64,000 bases of DNA from an uncultured Methanoregula sp. (GTDB taxonomy: Archaea > Halobacteriota > Methanomicrobia > Methanomicrobiales > Methanospirillaceae). Within the stretch, counting starts at the first letter, position 1, and each line of letters starts with the position of its first letter. The notes beneath the pieces are model-generated. The model saw only the letters and a list, made by a program, of their open reading frames with translations. It had not been told where the DNA came from and did not search any database. This document shows, piece by piece, positions 9,540 to 23,898 of the stretch. The DNA lies in assembly GCF_963678795.1 (NCBI RefSeq), contig NZ_OY787452.1, positions 372,001 through 436,000 on the forward strand. The letters run 5' to 3'. Made by a program: the position numbers and the translations under genes.

Positions 9540-12500
9540 ATGGGTAAAATGTTCATCGTCCCTTCGGCAGTATTTTTTTCTTTGCTCGCTTTGGGATTAC
9601 TCCTGCTGGTCCCGGTCGTCCACGCGAATACGTACGAAGGCGGCATACCGCTCACGACCGAGAAGAAGGGGATTGTTTCCGGCGGCCTCTGGTTCGATGC
9701 CTACCCGGGATTCGCCACATCTGCCCAGAAATATTTCGTCCTCCCCAAACACACGACCATTGACTGGGCGAGAGTATACGTCGGGGTCTATAGCGGTCAC
9801 AAGCAAAACAACTACCCGGGCATCGCGCATGTCTCACTTGATCCGGACGGGAGCGGGAGCTTCGCGACCCCGCTCGGGGATGAAAATCTCGACGTTCCCT
9901 ATACCTACCCGGGAACGGGGGGAACCGGGCCGGTTTACGTGAACGACCACTGCAACCGGGTCACCAGCGATTACCTCATGTGGTATGATGTAACGGATAA
10001 GGTATCCGGCAAACCTCTCGGTGTAAGCGTGAAAACGGAAAAAGCCGGCGGGTCTTCCTTCGATGGCCGCATCAAATTCATTGCACTCGTCGCAGCGTAC
10101 AATGATGATGACCAAGACATCGTATACTACTGGGTCAACCAGGGGCATGATCCTCTCAATTCCGAAGACAACAACGGGTATACCGGCGAGACAACCTTTG
10201 GCACATCCTCGGTCATTACCGAGAACGAGGATGAGGAGGAGAACCTGGAGGCAACATTGTCCACGCTTTACATGGCAAGCGTTGACGGGAAATATACGTT
10301 CAACGGAGAGGAGTTATCCGGGGATACGCCCCGTGGCGCGTACTTCGGGTTCAACAGATGGGATGTCAGAGACCAGATAATCACCGGGGATGACAGCACC
10401 CTGAAGTACGAAGAAGCCGGGGCCTATTACAAGATTCCCCTCGCCCTGCTCACGGTCCGTATTCCGGAGCGGGATGCAGGCACACTTGAGGTGACATCAA
10501 ACCCCCCGGGGGTAAAAATCTCGCTGGACGGGGAGGAATCCGACCTGGTGACCAATACGACCATGACCGGCATCAGCACCGGGGAACATACAGTTGGGGT
10601 CGATCCGGCCGGAAACGGGAATTACCGGAAACCCCGGGAAGCAACGGTAGTCATCAGAAGGAATGAAAAATCCAGCGTGAATTTCCAGCTTGCATCAGTC
10701 AGCGGATCGGTAAAGATCAGTTCGGAACCTGCCGGGGCCTGGGTTTATCTCGACGGGGTAAACCAGTCGGTCCGGACAGACGCAACCCTTGAAAATGCCC
10801 AGACCGGGAACCATACCCTTACCCTGAAAAAAACCGGGTTTGAAGACAGGGAGATACCCATCACCATCGGAAAAGAGAACCCGGAACCGGTTGCTGAAAA
10901 ACTCATCCCGCGCTCGTTGAATTCCACGACATCTGCCGGTAGCGATTCAGAATCTACCGGGTATAGCGGCACAGTCCTGACCCTCTACCGGCACGGATCC
11001 GTTAACGGGGGTCTCTTTGTTGCCAACTCAAGCGCATATTCCGGGTTGCTGGAAAAAGATTCCCGCAGGAATTATCCCATAAACGTGGATCTCCCGAAAA
11101 ACGCAACCGTGAAGGATGCCCGGCTGTACGTGTACACAACCTGGAGTTACAATACGGCCGATCTCAAAGGAAAACCGGCATCGATCAGGGTGGATTACAA
11201 TGACAACCCGCTCGCCCGGGATCGCAGTTATCTTGACCGGAAAGGATCCGGGACATATGATTACCCGGCAGAAACCCATTGTTACACGCTCAATCCTGAC
11301 GCGATCCGGAGCGGCGATACGCATTTCACGGTCGTGAATACCGGCCAGACAAAAGACACGTTTGCCGTTTACGGTGTTGTCCTCGTGATCGTGTACGAAG
11401 ATCCCGCGGAACCTTTCACAGAGTACTGGATAGGAGAAGGTGCGGACATGATCTTTGTTAACCCGGGGCTTCAGACCGATGCAGCAAATGCAACAACCCG
11501 CATGGCATTCCCCGGCCAGGCCGGTTCCACGGATCCCATGCACGGGTCGCTGATAGCAATAAGTACCGCTTCTTCCGGCAGCAGGGGGGATGAGAACCGG
11601 ATTACCTTCAATGACCAGGGATGGACCAATGCGCTCACCGGGGGATCGTCTGCCATAAGCCTGGCCCGGCTCGATGTAACGGGCCTGATTCTCCCCTCGG
11701 GGAACACGGCAACTATAGAGAGCCTCTCCTCTTCGGGCAAGGGAGATTACATGGAAAACCGCAATATCATCCTGTACCTCCGGAACAATACTCATGACGG
11801 CGCAGGGGAGACCCGGCCGGCGTTCTCTGAAGTGAAGCGCGATAATAAAGAGTCAGTAACCATCCCGGGCCTGACAACCAGCCCGATGCCGGCACCTGCA
11901 GAATCCGGGCCGATAGTGGAGAACCTTGATCCCTCGAAAAAATTGTATGCAGTCCGGGTCCTCTCCAACCCGCCCGGCGGGCTCATATCCATCGATTACC
12001 GGTACAGCGGAAAGACTACACCCGCAACCATCGATTCTCTCCCGGGAGGCAATCACACATTTTCCGTAGAGATGGGGGGATTTGCACCTGCTGAACAGAA
12101 AGTATTCATCACGAATAACGAAACCCTGAAATTTGCGCTTGTCGTGAGCGGTTCTCCGGTTTACGAGAAGCTCAAAATCGGTACTGATTCCGACGCTCTC
12201 CTCGACCAGGAGTATTATGGCGGAATATATGTAGATTCGAATCCGGGCAACGCTGATATTTATATCGACGGGAAAAAGACCACGTTCGTCACCCCGGGCG
12301 TGGTGTATGGTCTCAACGAGGGGAAACATACCGTCAGGGTGATGAAAGGAACCAGTAAAACGAAAGTGACGTTCCCGGTAGAATCCAAGGACGTCTTTGT
12401 CGATGACGGGACTATCACGCCGGTCACCTTTTCGGTGAGTGAGAACCCGTACCTCCTCAACATATCAGTCACCTCGAAAGAATTGTACGGGTATGAATTC

Positions 12501-13118
12501 ACCCTCAACGGCATGAGGACGAAATACAAAATTCCCACGAATGTTTACCTGCAATATGCATCGGATAATTTTGTCGCAATACAAAAAGATAACGCATTCA
12601 TTTCCATCCCGCTCGTAATTTACAATTCGATCGAGCAGACCCAGGAAATTTCCCAGAAAACAACGTCCTTCCGGAACCTATGGGTAGAATCCGATCCTCC
12701 GGGTGCAGATATCTATATTGACGGTTATCCCACCGGCTATGCAACACCATACCTGATCCGTAACCTGTCGGAAGGTCAGCATGCGGTATTTATCACCAAA
12801 TCCGGTTACGTGCCTTTTTCCAGTACCGTGCGGGTCAATAACGAAGATCCTGTCCGACGGTTTGTTCTCGCGGAATACATCCACGGGATGCTCAAGGTCA
12901 CGAGCAGTCCCGAAGGCGGCAAAATTTATATCAACAACAAGGATACCGGCGAGAAAACACCGTTCACGTTCCAGTACATGCAGGCAGGACGCTACACCGT
13001 CAGGGTAGTCCAGAACAAGACCCAGGCAGTTGTGCAGGACGTTTCTGTAGAACCCAACAACTGCCGGGAAGTAAATCTCACCCTGACGAAGAAAGGGGTA
13101 AAATACAGGATAGCATGA
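9540..13118 (+). CDS. Large secreted protein with two DUF3344 and about seven PEGA repeats
   Basis: A 1192-residue protein. ATG 9540 opens a signal peptide (MFIVPSAVFFSLLALGLLLL, cleavage near HAN); the frame is open from 9423 but that extension has no signal character. Approximate layout: DUF3344 (30-310), PEGA (312-385, SNPPGVKISLDG), PEGA (388-455, SEPAGAWVYLDG), DUF3344 (477-755), PEGA (805-875), PEGA (893-970, SNPGNADIYIDG), a degenerate PEGA (972-1040), PEGA (1045-1115, SDPPGADIYIDG), PEGA (1115-1185, SSPEGGKIYINN). PEGA modules are found in envelope proteins. No C-terminal anchor is visible. It probably belongs to the same surface system as the other DUF3344 proteins. Confidence 0.85.
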   Translation: MGKMFIVPSAVFFSLLALGLLLLVPVVHANTYEGGIPLTTEKKGIVSGGLWFDAYPGFATSAQKYFVLPKHTTIDWARVYVGVYSGHKQNNYPGIAHVSLDPDGSGSFATPLGDENLDVPYTYPGTGGTGPVYVNDHCNRVTSDYLMWYDVTDKVSGKPLGVSVKTEKAGGSSFDGRIKFIALVAAYNDDDQDIVYYWVNQGHDPLNSEDNNGYTGETTFGTSSVITENEDEEENLEATLSTLYMASVDGKYTFNGEELSGDTPRGAYFGFNRWDVRDQIITGDDSTLKYEEAGAYYKIPLALLTVRIPERDAGTLEVTSNPPGVKISLDGEESDLVTNTTMTGISTGEHTVGVDPAGNGNYRKPREATVVIRRNEKSSVNFQLASVSGSVKISSEPAGAWVYLDGVNQSVRTDATLENAQTGNHTLTLKKTGFEDREIPITIGKENPEPVAEKLIPRSLNSTTSAGSDSESTGYSGTVLTLYRHGSVNGGLFVANSSAYSGLLEKDSRRNYPINVDLPKNATVKDARLYVYTTWSYNTADLKGKPASIRVDYNDNPLARDRSYLDRKGSGTYDYPAETHCYTLNPDAIRSGDTHFTVVNTGQTKDTFAVYGVVLVIVYEDPAEPFTEYWIGEGADMIFVNPGLQTDAANATTRMAFPGQAGSTDPMHGSLIAISTASSGSRGDENRITFNDQGWTNALTGGSSAISLARLDVTGLILPSGNTATIESLSSSGKGDYMENRNIILYLRNNTHDGAGETRPAFSEVKRDNKESVTIPGLTTSPMPAPAESGPIVENLDPSKKLYAVRVLSNPPGGLISIDYRYSGKTTPATIDSLPGGNHTFSVEMGGFAPAEQKVFITNNETLKFALVVSGSPVYEKLKIGTDSDALLDQEYYGGIYVDSNPGNADIYIDGKKTTFVTPGVVYGLNEGKHTVRVMKGTSKTKVTFPVESKDVFVDDGTITPVTFSVSENPYLLNISVTSKELYGYEFTLNGMRTKYKIPTNVYLQYASDNFVAIQKDNAFISIPLVIYNSIEQTQEISQKTTSFRNLWVESDPPGADIYIDGYPTGYATPYLIRNLSEGQHAVFITKSGYVPFSSTVRVNNEDPVRRFVLAEYIHGMLKVTSSPEGGKIYINNKDTGEKTPFTFQYMQAGRYTVRVVQNKTQAVVQDVSVEPNNCREVNLTLTKKGVKYRIA

Positions 13119-13338
13119 ACGGGGACGACAGGTCACATACGGTTTCCGGGTATCCGGGACATGGCTGCATGTACCCGGTCCGGGATTCTTACAATAGCCA
13201 TTCCCGGGCAAGAGAGCCGATGATGCGAATACCGGCTGAAAAATGAATACAATCCAAAAAATTCTCCCTACAATTTTCAACCATTTTTGAAAATATTTCA
13301 AACCCAATAACCAAAGAACAACCTTTTTAACATTTCTG

Positions 13339-13366
13339 GTGCTACTCAAATATATATTTGTAATAC
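13339..13366. promoter_or_regulatory. Candidate NikR operator over the TATA box
   Basis: GTGCTAC (13339-13345), 14 nt, then GTAATAC (13360-13366). Each half differs by one base from the archaeal NikR consensus I recall (GTGTTAC-N14/15-GTAACAC). Between them lies an AT-rich palindrome, CAAATATATATTTG (13347-13360), that probably includes the TATA box. It lies 19 nt before the transporter ATG at 13385. If real, binding would block transcription when nickel is plentiful. Confidence 0.45.
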
Positions 13367-13384
13367 CAATTTCCCGGTGACACC

Positions 13385-14041
13385 ATGCACATTCCCGACG
13401 CATTCATTCCCATCTGGCAGGGAGCAATCTACTGGATCATCGCGCTCGTCTTCATTGCGCTCGCCCTCCGGTGGGCACGGTCCGAGATGAGCGAAGAGAA
13501 GATCCCCCTTATTGCAGTACTTGCTGCAGGCATCTTCGCCCTGCAGTCATTTAACCTGCCGGTATCGTTTGGAACGAGCGGCCACCTTGTCGGGGGTGCG
13601 CTTGCAGCGATCATCCTCGGTTCCCCGTTTGCCGCCGTTTTTATCCTGACACTGGTCCTTATCGTCCAGGCAGTACTCTTCGGCGACGGGGGAATTACCA
13701 CGATGGGTGCGAACATCATCAACATGGGGGTACTCGGGGGATTTGTCGGATTTTACTCGTTCAAAGGGCTCATGAGAGCGACAAAGAACGTGAATCTCTC
13801 CGGGTTTGCTGCCGCATGGCTTGCCTGCGTGATCCCTGCGCTTGCGTGCGCTGTTGAGATGTTTTTCGCCGGCACATTTCCCCTACGGGAAGGACTTGTC
13901 GCCATGGGCCTCTACCATGCACTGATCGGAATCATCGAAGGGTTCGTGACCGTGATTGCCATCCGCCTCATCGTTGCAGCCCGGCCCGATATCGTGGATT
14001 TCAGGATCGAGACAAAACCCATAGCCGGGGTGAAAGCCTGA
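13385..14041 (+). CDS. cbiM: ECF metal transporter S component, CbiM/NikM type
   Basis: A 218-residue membrane protein starting MHIPDAF; in the CbiM/NikM family the N-terminal Met-His forms part of the metal site. Conserved stretches include FGTSGHLVGGALAAIILGSPFAAV and GDGGITTMGANIINMG. Six to seven hydrophobic segments are visible. GGTGA sits 4 nt before the ATG. It is the first gene of a four-gene cluster and its stop overlaps the next start (ATGA-like). Substrate is cobalt or nickel; a NikR-like operator upstream and the separate PDGLE protein lean toward nickel, which methanogens need for F430 and hydrogenase. Confidence 0.93.
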   Translation: MHIPDAFIPIWQGAIYWIIALVFIALALRWARSEMSEEKIPLIAVLAAGIFALQSFNLPVSFGTSGHLVGGALAAIILGSPFAAVFILTLVLIVQAVLFGDGGITTMGANIINMGVLGGFVGFYSFKGLMRATKNVNLSGFAAAWLACVIPALACAVEMFFAGTFPLREGLVAMGLYHALIGIIEGFVTVIAIRLIVAARPDIVDFRIETKPIAGVKA

Positions 14042-14397
14042 TGGATAACAAGACATTCCTTGCCATCGGGATTGCCGTCGCCCTCGTCATCGGTGTTGCA
14101 GCAGTATTTTTCGCATCGGGAGCTCCCGACGGGCTGGAGAGCACCGCCCTGATGGTCCAGGGCCAGAAGACCCTTACCGGGGATACACCGGCCGATGCCG
14201 AGATCCACGAAGACACAACCGGTAAATTTTCCTACACATCCCCCATGCCCGACTACTCCCTTGGGGAGAAACTCGGGCCCGCAGGAAGCATTGTTGCCAT
14301 CGTTGCCGGGACGCTGCTCGCGTTCGGTATCGTGTTCGGGATATCCCGTTTCATGATTGCCAGGAAAAACAAAAAAGAATCGCAGACAAACCAATAG
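14041..14397 (+). CDS. cbiN: PDGLE-domain protein, CbiN/NikN-like transporter subunit
   Basis: A 118-residue protein with one N-terminal helix (about 6-26), the diagnostic PDGLES motif (about residues 29-34), an outside loop with YSLGEKLGPAG, and a C-terminal helix (about 80-105). This is the small accessory subunit of cobalt/nickel ECF transporters, needed for opening the metal site of the S component. Its ATG overlaps the cbiM stop, so translation is coupled. The C-terminal basic tail faces the cytoplasm. Confidence 0.9.
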   Translation: MDNKTFLAIGIAVALVIGVAAVFFASGAPDGLESTALMVQGQKTLTGDTPADAEIHEDTTGKFSYTSPMPDYSLGEKLGPAGSIVAIVAGTLLAFGIVFGISRFMIARKNKKESQTNQ

Positions 14398-14431
14398 AAC
14401 TTTAATTTTTTCAGCCCATTGTACGAGACAC

Positions 14432-15265
14432 ATGCACCTCATCGAGACACGGGATCTCTGCTATTCATACCCCCACAGTGTCAGGGCACTCGAAGGGATC
14501 AACTTCATTGCCCCGCGCAATGCGAGGATTGCAGTCATCGGATCGAACGGGGCCGGCAAGAGCACCCTTTTTAAGCACTTCAACGGCATCTTCAAGCCCA
14601 GCTCCGGGGAGGTCCTGATCCGGGGTGAACCCATAACAAAGGCAAACATCCGCGAAGTGCGGAAATTTGTCGGGATCGTCTTCCAGAACGCGGATGACCA
14701 GATCTTCTCCCCCACGGTCGAGCAGGATGTTGCATTCGGCCCCACGAACCTTGGTCTTGATGAGGAGACCATCCATCACCGGGTTCACGAGGCGCTGAAG
14801 ATTGTCGGGATCGAGGACCTGGCCGAACGGGTTCCCCACCACCTGAGCGGGGGAGAGAAAAAACGGGTAGCCATTGCCGGAGTCATCGCCATGGAACCCG
14901 AGGTGCTGGTCCTCGACGAACCAACCGCCGGGCTCGATCCCCAGGGGGTCCATGACCTGGTCGGGTTCATCAATTCGCTCTCGAAGACCTATGGCATGAC
15001 GGTTATTTTCTCCACGCACGATGTCGGCCTGGTTGCCGAAGTTGCGGATTACATTTACGTGATGAACAAGGGGCGGTTCGTGGCCGAAGGGACGATCGAC
15101 GAGATCTTCCGGCAGCCGGACATGCTCAAATCCATGCGCCTCGATGTCCCGGTACTCCCCAAACTCCTCTGCTCGCTGCAGAAGCAGGATATTCCGGTGG
15201 ACATGGCATATACGTATGACGATGCCGAGCAGTCGCTCATCCGGGCATACAAAGGCAGGACATGA
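14432..15265 (+). CDS. cbiO: ECF transporter ATPase, CbiO type
   Basis: A 277-residue ATPase. ATG 14432 (MHLIETRDLCYSYP) is chosen since this is the normal family start; the longer frame from 14357 would lie inside cbiN. Walker A is GSNGAGKST, the Q-loop FQNADDQIFSPTVEQDVAFGP is typical for ECF ATPases, the signature is LSGGEKKRVAIAGVIA, Walker B is VLVLDEPTAGLDPQG and the switch is STHDVGLV. It energises metal uptake with CbiQ. The stop overlaps the cbiQ start by 4 nt. Confidence 0.94.
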   Translation: MHLIETRDLCYSYPHSVRALEGINFIAPRNARIAVIGSNGAGKSTLFKHFNGIFKPSSGEVLIRGEPITKANIREVRKFVGIVFQNADDQIFSPTVEQDVAFGPTNLGLDEETIHHRVHEALKIVGIEDLAERVPHHLSGGEKKRVAIAGVIAMEPEVLVLDEPTAGLDPQGVHDLVGFINSLSKTYGMTVIFSTHDVGLVAEVADYIYVMNKGRFVAEGTIDEIFRQPDMLKSMRLDVPVLPKLLCSLQKQDIPVDMAYTYDDAEQSLIRAYKGRT

Positions 15266-16089
15266 TCGAAGAACTCTTTTTCATCGAGAAGCAGGCATAT
15301 CACGACAGCTTCGTGCACCGTCTCGATGCCCGCGTCAAGATCATTCTCGCCTTTGCCGTGATCATCGCCATCGTCGCCGTACCCTATTCCACGGTAGTCT
15401 ACCCGGTCGGCGCTCTCTTCTTTTTGTTCTTCATCCTCCTCTGGATTCTCTCCCGGGTTTCCCCGGTTGTTTATGCAAAGCGCCTCGTCATGATCGTCCC
15501 GATCTGGGGAGTTATCATCCTGTTCCAGATCTTTTTCAAGAACAAATATTACACCCAGTACGATGTCCTCTGGTCCCTGCCCCTCGGGATCAACATCTAT
15601 GCCCAGTCAGTGGAATTCGCCACTATCCTCGCGGTCAAGTTCCTCATCTGCATCTCGTTCATCATCCTGCTCTCGTCCACGACGAAACTCCAGGACATGC
15701 TCCAGGGTGCAAGCCGGCTGGGTCTTCCGGCAGAGATGGCGCTGGCTCTTGGCATGATGATCCGCTACCTCTTTGTTTTCGGGTACATCTTCCGGAAGAT
15801 CAACGAGACCCTCAAGACCAAATGCTTCGATGCATTCGATCACCATCTCCCGTACCGTTACCGGCTCAGGCAGCTCGGGTATACCATCGGGACGATGTTC
15901 ATCCGCTCCTACGAACAGGGCGAGCGTGTCTACACGAGCATGCTCTGCCGGGGATATGGCAGGGAGAGCCACCTCTTCATTGCAAGCAAACCCCTGAAGC
16001 ATGCCGAATGGGCATTTCTCCTGGTCTGCATGGCGTTTGTCATCATCACACCCGTAGTTATCTGGTGGAATGCCATTCATTTCCTGTGA
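15262..16089 (+). CDS. cbiQ: ECF transporter transmembrane T component, CbiQ type
   Basis: A 275-residue membrane protein with five or six helices. Family landmarks are the early LDARVKIILAF, the coupling-helix motif in LQDMLQGASRLGLPAEMALALGMMIRYL, and RSYEQGERVYTSMLCRGYGRE, which carries the Ala/Ser-Arg-Gly-type ATPase contact. Its ATG overlaps the cbiO stop. Last gene of the metal transporter cluster. Confidence 0.93.
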   Translation: MIEELFFIEKQAYHDSFVHRLDARVKIILAFAVIIAIVAVPYSTVVYPVGALFFLFFILLWILSRVSPVVYAKRLVMIVPIWGVIILFQIFFKNKYYTQYDVLWSLPLGINIYAQSVEFATILAVKFLICISFIILLSSTTKLQDMLQGASRLGLPAEMALALGMMIRYLFVFGYIFRKINETLKTKCFDAFDHHLPYRYRLRQLGYTIGTMFIRSYEQGERVYTSMLCRGYGRESHLFIASKPLKHAEWAFLLVCMAFVIITPVVIWWNAIHFL

Positions 16090-16137
16090 CGGGCTCCCTC
16101 CATCACATTTTTCTTATAGAACTACCCTTTCTCACGT

Positions 16138-16446
16138 ATGACATCCCCGTTCGGTCATGGTTTTATCACGAACATCGTACTGATTGCACGTCATTTTGCC
16201 CTCCCGCCGGCCCAGGCTTGGCCCGGTGCCGGCGATCATGTGGACGGCCTCGTAGTCCCGGAGAAATTCCAGGGAACCGAGGTCGGGGAGCTTACAACCC
16301 TGCTCCGGAAAAAAGTGATCTGGCACCAGCCGGGAACAATGGATGCAGAAGATGCCCGCGAAGTGATAATCACGCTCAACCGGCTGATCACTGCGATCGA
16401 CCGGGAACTGGGCATAGCCGATGCCGTGATCGGGGAGTTCGGATAA
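16138..16446 (+). CDS. Conserved-looking hypothetical protein, 102 residues
   Basis: A small soluble protein without recognised domain. It contains HFALPPAQAWPGAGDHVDGLVVPEKF, a pattern of small and aromatic residues, and a C-terminal helical half (DAREVIITLNRLITAIDRELGIADAVIGEFG). It sits 48 nt after cbiQ and before gyrB, with codon use like its neighbours, so it is probably a real gene. No function can be assigned. Confidence 0.65.
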   Translation: MTSPFGHGFITNIVLIARHFALPPAQAWPGAGDHVDGLVVPEKFQGTEVGELTTLLRKKVIWHQPGTMDAEDAREVIITLNRLITAIDRELGIADAVIGEFG

Positions 16447-16556
16447 AGAGGAATTTTCTTTTTATACCTTGACCAGGATTTTACGACGTCAGCCTTATAT
16501 CATTTTACAGCCAATATTTATTGTGACAATTTTCGGGAATTTTTCTGATTTTCTAA

Positions 16557-21165
<4,609 letters not shown>

Positions 21166-22308
21166 TTCCCTTTTTTATCTTTTAAAACAGAAGCGGATGT
21201 GCTTATTCCCGTTTTGTGAGAAATGTGACAATCCGGGATGAGAGGGGCGGTGTCTTTACCAGATTCCCGATAAATCCTGACACATTTTCAGGTCTTCACG
21301 TGATTTCTCGATGCTTGTGAGGGGGACCCCGATCGGTTCATGCATGTTTCCACAGGACAAAAAAAAGAAGGTGATTCATCATTTGGTGCCACTAACTTTT
21401 GATATCCTGCCCCTCTTGCGATTGGACGAGGCCGGTACCAGGTAATACGTCGTTATCGCAATCCGGGAGATGCCCCGGTGGCGGGGGCCGGGGTGAAACC
21501 GAAGCCCAAAAGAACATCCAGCATGTTGTTCCACGTATAGCTTCTTTAAAAAAACTGAAACAAAATTTTGATTGATGGCTTTAATTGAGGAATCGCAAAA
21601 AAGAATTATTTCATGGGTAAAAATCCGGCTCTCCGGGGAATAGTGATTGCGCCGGAACGTGCAATTACGTCATTGAGACAACCAGTATGTTACCCTGCAC
21701 CGGGTGCAATAATGCCGGTGGTTGTGCTCATACCCCTGCTCGATGACATGGGAATCCCCGCACTCCGGGCAGACAGGTCGCCCGTCCGCTCTGTGAAAGG
21801 ACATTCCCAGGTTGCAGTAATCCCACGATTCCGATGCCTGATGTTCCGTTGTCCGATCAAAGGCAGCGTGCCTGAACATGGCTGTAATTTCAGACACAAG
21901 ATCAAGAATTGCATGATTGACTGACATAGGGCTTATGATAATCATCCTCTCATCCCGGTTTGCTTACCGGAATTCCCGTTGACGTATATTGTATGCAAAA
22001 CAATTCTGCCACAATATTGAGATAAACCGACCTATTTGCCGTGCAAATATGCAAAACAAATCTCCCCGGCGGAGTTGCGTTTCTTAAGGATTTCATCGGG
22101 TCTCTGACATGAGTATCATTTTCAATATTACCAGCCATCTCCCCACAACATCCCTGCACCGGACAAGCAGCGTACACGGATGAGCCGGGAGTCATATGCC
22201 ATCGATTCGCTGTCATCAGAAATTTCCGTAGTGCGGAACACTTACCTGTCTGTTTTTGGAGAAATGATTTTGTTCCTGAAAAACTGAATTGGGTGATATG
22301 GTGAATGC
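21166..22308. other. Long intergenic region after gyrA
   Basis: About 1.1 kb. The first 450 nt hold no credible gene. Two short minus-strand frames end to end at 21670-21945 and 21950-22339 are discussed separately. Codon use is mixed and no strong ribosome site or hairpin is visible, so much of it may be decayed sequence. Confidence 0.5.
21670..21945 (-). CDS. Possible small zinc-ribbon protein
   Basis: A 91-residue frame ending in a plausible zinc ribbon: CPECG, 15 residues, then CTRC, near the C-terminus (DGRPVCPECGDSHVIEQ). GATGAGAGG precedes the ATG. The N-terminal half (SVNHAILDLVSEITAMFRHAA) looks helical. It could be a small regulator or a remnant of a larger transposase-like gene. 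A second start at 21927 is possible. No relative recognised. Confidence 0.4.
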   Translation of the reverse strand: MIIISPMSVNHAILDLVSEITAMFRHAAFDRTTEHQASESWDYCNLGMSFHRADGRPVCPECGDSHVIEQGYEHNHRHYCTRCRVTYWLSQ

Positions 22309-22725
22309 ATGTTCCGCACTTTTCTGAAAATATCCTCAAAACAGGAAGGAGATATCATAGATATTACGAGATTAGTCCGGGAGGTGGTAAAGAAAAGCAC
22401 CATCAGGACCGGCCTTGTCCATCTCTTTGTTGCCCATTCAACTGCAGCCCTGTCCACGATCGAATACGAACCCGGGGTTCTTAACGATCTCCGGCGCTCC
22501 CTTTCACGGATTGCGCCCGATGACCTGCCCTACGCCCACGATACACGATGGGGTGACGGCAACGGCCGTTCGCATGTTAAGGCGGCACTGGTCGGCCCGT
22601 CACTGACCGTGCCCGTGGAGAACGGTGAGATTGTGTGCGGAAACTGGCAGCAGATTGTTCTCCTGGAACTCGATGTGAATGCCGGGCGGGAGCGGACGAT
22701 CATCTGTACGGTCACCGGGGAATAG
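22309..22725 (+). CDS. YjbQ family protein (UPF0047)
   Basis: A 138-residue single-domain protein with the family landmarks: LFVAHSTAALSTIEYEPGVLNDL, the histidine-rich HDTRWGDGNGRSHVKAALVGPS, and GNWQQIVLLELD. Members have been linked to thiamine-phosphate synthase activity in vitro; the physiological role is unsettled. GGTGA sits 5 nt before the ATG. It is monocistronic by context, with a minus-strand gene converging from the right. Confidence 0.9.
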   Translation: MFRTFLKISSKQEGDIIDITRLVREVVKKSTIRTGLVHLFVAHSTAALSTIEYEPGVLNDLRRSLSRIAPDDLPYAHDTRWGDGNGRSHVKAALVGPSLTVPVENGEIVCGNWQQIVLLELDVNAGRERTIICTVTGE

Positions 22726-22817
22726 CCGGGTATTAAACGGAACCGCGAGAAAAAAAAAGGTTTTTCCGGAGCTTTATCAACAAACTACCCTCCGATCATC
22801 CGGGCCCTTCCTGTCAG

Positions 22818-23702
22818 TTAGTATACGTAGCGGTTATACCGGGATTTTATCTCGTCCGCACTCATCGCCCGCCCCGTGATGCCCACTTCATCAATATCAC
22901 CATTGAAGAACCTGCCCGTTGTTGTCATTGCAGCATTCGTATACTGCCCCCCAAGTGTGAGGCGGTAAGGTGAAGTATAGAGATTCGCTGTTGAATAGGT
23001 GGCTGATCGCTCAAGTTTGCCGTTGACATAGATCGCGAGCCTGCCAGTCGTCGCCGTATTCCTGCTGTTCCAAGTACCCACGACATAATACCAGACACCT
23101 TTCTGGGGCTGAGTGAGGGAATTCACGGTCCTGACCGTTGTCCCCGGTCTGACTGCGAAGGTGAAGTACGGGCTTTGTCCGGTACCGTAATTATTGCTGT
23201 GGGCTATCCGGTATTGGAATACTGAATCACCATATCCTTTCTCAAGAACAACAGACTGCCGGTTTGCTGTGGTAACCGCTGTCGGGACAACGTTCCACTT
23301 CACCCAGGCTTCGACGGTCAGGTTTCCGGTGGCGTTTAGTGAGGGGGAAGCCGGTACCCAGAAAAAACTGTTCTGGCCCGACACGAACCCCCATTTGTCG
23401 CTCGGGTTCTTGTATTCCCGCCAGAGAGGGCTGTTCAGGAGCTGGGCGCCTGACAGGCGCGCATCATTATCATACGGGGAAAGATCTTTTGTAATCGTAC
23501 TGGAACCCGCATCATCGAATCCGTAATAGGCAAGGGCATCGGCCGGGACCACGCGGGAAAACGGGAGGATATTTCCTGACGGCATTTTGTTCGTATATCC
23601 TAAAAACGCGACGGATCCGAATAGGGTGAGCCCCAGAACCAGGACCACTATCAGTCCTGTTGCAGCAATATGTGATAACCCCTCTTCTGTTTGAACTTTC
23701 AT
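22818..23702 (-). CDS. Archaeal type IV pilin-like protein with LamG/ConA-like lectin domain
   Basis: A 294-residue protein. The N-terminus (KVQTEEGLSHIAATGLIVVL) has a short charged leader followed by a hydrophobic helix, the class III signal seen in archaeal pilins. A LamG-type jelly roll spans about 55-285: LAYYGFDDAG, LSPYDNDARLSG, LTVEAWVKWN, WYYVVGTWNS, GRLAIYVNGKLE, NGDIDEVGITGRAMSADEIKSRYN. Probably surface-exposed and carbohydrate-binding. The fusion of a pilin stem to a lectin would place the lectin at or in a filament (inference). Confidence 0.8.
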   Translation of the reverse strand: MKVQTEEGLSHIAATGLIVVLVLGLTLFGSVAFLGYTNKMPSGNILPFSRVVPADALAYYGFDDAGSSTITKDLSPYDNDARLSGAQLLNSPLWREYKNPSDKWGFVSGQNSFFWVPASPSLNATGNLTVEAWVKWNVVPTAVTTANRQSVVLEKGYGDSVFQYRIAHSNNYGTGQSPYFTFAVRPGTTVRTVNSLTQPQKGVWYYVVGTWNSRNTATTGRLAIYVNGKLERSATYSTANLYTSPYRLTLGGQYTNAAMTTTGRFFNGDIDEVGITGRAMSADEIKSRYNRYVY

Positions 23703-23898
23703 CTGGATGCCCGTTCACCGGATTATCAAATCCTGCTCATGTATGCAGAAAATTTCCGATAGTAGTGATTATCTTCCACAATACGATAACCGTTTCGAGA
23801 TACATCTGAATTTATAAAAATAATCGTCCCGACGCAGTGAGATACCGTGGGCTGCTGGTGCACAATTCCTATATCCTGAAAAGCGACATGGTAAATGT

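Noticed and set aside
15144..16472. 442-codon plus-strand frame
   Set aside because: Overlaps cbiO end and cbiQ in another frame; composition is Pro/Arg/Ser/His-rich shadow sequence.
21950..22339. 129-codon minus-strand frame
   Set aside because: Its 5' end overlaps the start of the YjbQ gene and it has no recognised domain. A shorter version from 22216 next to the zinc-ribbon frame is conceivable but unsupported.
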